From: Clostridiales bacterium
Lineage (GTDB): Bacteria > Bacillota > Clostridia > Lachnospirales > Lachnospiraceae
Direction: 5' to 3'
Length of the DNA stretch: 64,000 nucleotides
Assembly (NCBI GenBank): GCA_012839295.1
Contig: DUNO01000001.1
Coordinates: 124,001 to 188,000, forward strand
In this document: positions 61,042 through 64,000 of the stretch, one piece after another
Layout of the letters: the number at the start of each line of letters is the position of its first letter
Position numbering within the stretch: position 1 is the first letter of the stretch
Position numbers and translations under genes: made by a program
Notes under the pieces: generated by a model
Seen by the model: only the letters and a program-made list of their open reading frames with translations
What the model was told of the DNA's origin: nothing
The model's database searches: none

Positions 61042-64000
61042 ATGAATACCGTACAAAATACACCAGTTATATATGAAGCAGAGGATATCATTGTCGGCGG
61101 CGGATTAAAACAACTTACCGCGGCAATCAAGCTGTCAAAGCAGGACCGCAAGGTTTTGATTATAACCGGCGGGACTTATTTATTGGAGGAGCTTTGTAAT
61201 ACCAATATGGTAATTAGCCCTGATACCGGACCGGAGGAAGAGGGTATCCTTCAGGAGGTGCTTCCGGAGCAGGTCCGGGACCCTGAGCCTGACGGCAAGA
61301 GGTGGCTGCTTCATCCGGACAGGCTGAAGATAAATGCGGAACGGGTCTGTGAGCAATACGGCATCCAGCTTTTATATAACAGCAAGGTAGTGGATACAGT
61401 AAAGCAGAAGGAAAAGAGATATGTAAGAATTGCGGGCAAATTCGGCATATGCCTGATCGGATATAAGAATATGGCTTCATTTCCGGTTTCAGAGGATGTA
61501 AAAAAGAAAAACCGTTATTGCGTGCATATTATGAATGCACCTGAGAAAATAGAGGAAAATAAAATAATAATTCCGGGAGAGACGGAAAGCTATGAGGTTA
61601 CCCTGCATGCAGGCTCCTATAATAAGCACCATAAAATCCTGCAGATTTCATGTGAGGAGAGCGGTTATCCCTGCAAGGAAGCATATTTGCTCCAATGCAG
61701 GCAAAGATGCCTGGAAGCAGTCCATTACCTCAAAAAGCATAGGAAAGAATTTGGCCGGCTGCAGTTAGGCCGCTTTGCCCCCGACGGATATTATGGCCCC
61801 TATGATTACCGGCAGGAATACCGGATGGGGCTTGAAGCAGCGGAATGCATACTTCACCCTGGCAGGCAGCAGGAAGATATAAATGTGAAATTGTACCCGG
61901 AGGAGGAAGGCAGGGCAAAAGCTTCAGACCCGGAAGGGATCGAATTATTCTCCTGTAATGATATGCTGGATTGCAGGAACTATCCCCAAATCACTGTTGA
62001 AATACCCGGTATGAAAGTGAGGGGAGAGTTCGATGTCATTGTAGCAGGGGGCGGTACCGCCGGAGCTATGGCTGCGTTACATGCGGCCAGGAACGGACTG
62101 AAGACCCTGCTTCTTGAGATGAACAAGGACCTGGGAGGAACAGGAACCGTAGGGGGCGTAAGCACCTATTGGTTTGGAAAACGATACCGGGATGTGCAGG
62201 AAATTGATGAGGAAATACAAAAAATCTATGACAGGCTGTCCTTAATACGTAATCCCGGAATATGGAATGCCCATGATGATTGGAATCCGGGAATAAAAGG
62301 TATGGTATTAGCAAAGCTTTGCAGGGCTGCGGGAGTCGTTATGGAATATGACAGTCAGGTCTTCGGAGTGATGAAGGACAGGGCTTCCGGAAGAATAAAG
62401 GGTGTTGCGGCAGTCATAAAGGAAGAAGCCGTCTGCTGTTATGCAAAATATATTGTGGATGCAACCGGAGACGGAGATATTGCCAGCTTTGCCGGGGCAG
62501 CTTTTCGTTACGGCTCGGAGAGGGACCATATTACGTATTGGGCTTCCCTTGCCCAATATACATCTCCGGACGGATACCGCAATAATTTTTCATCCATGCT
62601 TATCGTATCCGACCCCTTTGATTATACCCGGTTTATTTGTACCGCCAGGCTCAGGGGAGACCAGACCTTTGATCACGGTACTTATGTAAGTCCCAGAGAA
62701 TCAAGGCACATCAGGGGAAGGTATGAAATCAGCCTGAAGGATATCCTGGAATTTCGTACCTATAAGGACGGCATTTATACCTGCTTCAGTAATTATGATC
62801 CCAAAGGAAAGCTATCTGCCGACATGGTGTATGCGGGTGTCCTTCCGCCGCAGGTATCCATACAGATACCTCTTGGGGCACTGCTTCCCGTGGATAGGAA
62901 TAACAGGCTTATCCCGGGAATTATTGTGGCGGGAAAAGCAATTTCCTGTACCCATAATGCATTTCCGAGTATCCGCATGCAGCCGGATTTGGTGCATCAG
63001 GGAACCGTCATAGGCTATATTCTGGCAAAAGCCATAGAGGCAAATACGGATATCCACTTACTGGGCAGCACGGAAATAAAAGAAATGATCAGGAATTATA
63101 CGGGTGATCCATTGAGCTTGCCCTGCAGAACCATGAAGCAGGAAGAGGCGGTGCGGACAATATCTGCGGAGGACCGGACCCATTGGGTCGACCTTGACTT
63201 TACGGAAGAGGTACTCCAGGAGGGCAGGAGCCTTCGGATTATGACAGCCCCTTCCGAAGAGATCAGACCGCTGTTGGAGCAAAGATATGCTGATTTGGTT
63301 AACAGGGTGAAGGACAAGGATAGGACCGGCATCGGATTATTGGAAAGACTGGCCGGATACCTGCTGTGGCATGGAAGTGGGCTTGGCCTGAAGCTGCATG
63401 TGAAATCAATCATGGAGGAGCTAAAGCAGGCGGAGGGACTGCCGGAGAGAACCGGACCCACCAAATGTGTTCAGCTTTTACCCGATCACGGTGTCATGCC
63501 GGAGCTTGTATACCGGATCAATCTCCTTGCCTGGTCGGATTCGGAATGTGTCCTTGAGCCCTTTCCGTTGATTTTAGAGAGGCTAAAGGGACTTGAACGG
63601 GACTATATCAATATCAATAAGGGGATTTATCACTATATCGAAGCATTTTCCTATGTCGCGGAACGAACCGGAAGACCGGAGTTTATTCCTTTGCTGCTGC
63701 AGCTTTGTGAATTCAAGGAATTTTGTGAAATAATGAAGCCGCAGTTGAAGGCAGAGCTTCTTACAGAGCGGCTGTCCATTCTTTTATTATCCCTGTACCG
63801 GGCATTGGCAAGATGCGGAGAGAGAAAAGGATATGAGGGACTGGTCCAGCTGCTGTTGGCAGAAAGTCTGCCAATTGCGGCATCTGCCGGCAGGGAATTA
63901 GAAGCATTAACAGGTGTAAGCTTCGGACTCGATGACCGGAGCTGGAGGGAATACGTGAATGCTCTTGAAGATCCGGTCAAGATACAGGCCATCAGCAAGA
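61042..64000 (+). CDS. Large FAD-dependent oxidoreductase (3' partial)
   Basis: The frame is open from ATG 61042 (AAGGAGG ribosome site) to the end of the window, at least 986 codons. There are two nucleotide-binding-like segments: an early DIIVGGGLKQLTAA at residues 15-28 and a full FAD motif VIVAGGGTAGAMAALHAARNG near 334-354 followed by GGTGTVGGVSTYWFG. Later segments IVDATGDGDIASFAG and GIIVAGKAISCTHNA are characteristic of the FAD_oxidored family (PF12831 type). From about residue 750 the sequence is helical and unlike the core. Family members oxidise unknown substrates in sugar-use clusters. The double N-terminal module is unusual. Confidence 0.85.
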   Translation, partial: MNTVQNTPVIYEAEDIIVGGGLKQLTAAIKLSKQDRKVLIITGGTYLLEELCNTNMVISPDTGPEEEGILQEVLPEQVRDPEPDGKRWLLHPDRLKINAERVCEQYGIQLLYNSKVVDTVKQKEKRYVRIAGKFGICLIGYKNMASFPVSEDVKKKNRYCVHIMNAPEKIEENKIIIPGETESYEVTLHAGSYNKHHKILQISCEESGYPCKEAYLLQCRQRCLEAVHYLKKHRKEFGRLQLGRFAPDGYYGPYDYRQEYRMGLEAAECILHPGRQQEDINVKLYPEEEGRAKASDPEGIELFSCNDMLDCRNYPQITVEIPGMKVRGEFDVIVAGGGTAGAMAALHAARNGLKTLLLEMNKDLGGTGTVGGVSTYWFGKRYRDVQEIDEEIQKIYDRLSLIRNPGIWNAHDDWNPGIKGMVLAKLCRAAGVVMEYDSQVFGVMKDRASGRIKGVAAVIKEEAVCCYAKYIVDATGDGDIASFAGAAFRYGSERDHITYWASLAQYTSPDGYRNNFSSMLIVSDPFDYTRFICTARLRGDQTFDHGTYVSPRESRHIRGRYEISLKDILEFRTYKDGIYTCFSNYDPKGKLSADMVYAGVLPPQVSIQIPLGALLPVDRNNRLIPGIIVAGKAISCTHNAFPSIRMQPDLVHQGTVIGYILAKAIEANTDIHLLGSTEIKEMIRNYTGDPLSLPCRTMKQEEAVRTISAEDRTHWVDLDFTEEVLQEGRSLRIMTAPSEEIRPLLEQRYADLVNRVKDKDRTGIGLLERLAGYLLWHGSGLGLKLHVKSIMEELKQAEGLPERTGPTKCVQLLPDHGVMPELVYRINLLAWSDSECVLEPFPLILERLKGLERDYININKGIYHYIEAFSYVAERTGRPEFIPLLLQLCEFKEFCEIMKPQLKAELLTERLSILLLSLYRALARCGERKGYEGLVQLLLAESLPIAASAGRELEALTGVSFGLDDRSWREYVNALEDPVKIQAISK

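Overview
The window looks like chromosomal DNA of a spore-forming Gram-positive anaerobe of the class Clostridia, most likely a Lachnospiraceae member of the Lachnoclostridium/Anaerocolumna type. The evidence is strong AGGAGG ribosome sites, TTGACA/TATAAT promoters, spore-coat genes (cotJ, a CotA-type laccase), a LysM/GH18 spore-type protein, a CIRCE element and moderate GC by eye. This placement is inference. No rRNA, tRNA, CRISPR array or complete insertion sequence was found.

Layout. 1-2.9 kb: the end of a response regulator, its histidine kinase, the stub of a lost FtsX-type permease, and a DUF4846 lipoprotein. 3.1-5.4 kb (minus strand): a LysM-GH18 protein whose catalytic motif is destroyed, and a choloylglycine-hydrolase-family enzyme. 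5.6-7.3 kb: a sigma-A promoter with a CIRCE operator, a broken GH130 remnant and an HtrA protease. 7.5-11.4 kb: a glutaredoxin-like protein, a DUF2339 membrane protein with tandem repeats, and cotJ genes (CotJA-CotJB fusion, then CotJC) behind a long hairpin that covers the ribosome site. 11.9-15.8 kb: a nuclease-STAND NTPase and a small helical partner, a probable anti-phage defence island. 16-23 kb: a nickel/peptide-type ABC importer operon ending in two SAM methyltransferases, with a different short tandem repeat at several gene junctions. 23.5-26.5 kb: an XRE regulator with a membrane protein, divergent from an ABC exporter. 26.6-30.2 kb: an MprF-like protein, an Arg/Ser-rich small protein beside a eukaryotic-type protein kinase, and an unknown protein. 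30.3-37.4 kb: a diguanylate cyclase, small proteins, a chimeric open reading frame, a CotA-like multicopper oxidase and asnA. 37.5-41 kb: DUF1538 with a tandem PII-like protein, and a MATE exporter behind a guanidine-IV-like leader.

41.6-64 kb is one long carbohydrate-use locus on the plus strand: SIS isomerase, ROK kinase, DeoR regulator, ThuA, a complete sugar ABC importer, GH32, a racemase-fold protein, FGGY kinase, class II bisphosphate aldolase, four-carbon acid kinase (DUF1537), GH36, class II aldolase, GH13_18 sucrose-phosphorylase-type enzyme, a MATE exporter, and a large FAD-dependent oxidoreductase that runs off the window. A shared inverted repeat (TTCAA/TTGAA type) lies upstream of the first gene and of the DeoR gene and is a candidate operator. 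The enzyme set fits uptake and breakdown of sucrose- or raffinose-like oligosaccharides, with added steps for phosphorylated sugars or sugar acids; the exact substrate cannot be read from the sequence.

Recurrent themes are gene remnants (FtsX, GH130, GH99-like, the chimera) and inverted repeats placed over ribosome binding sites of spore-coat genes.
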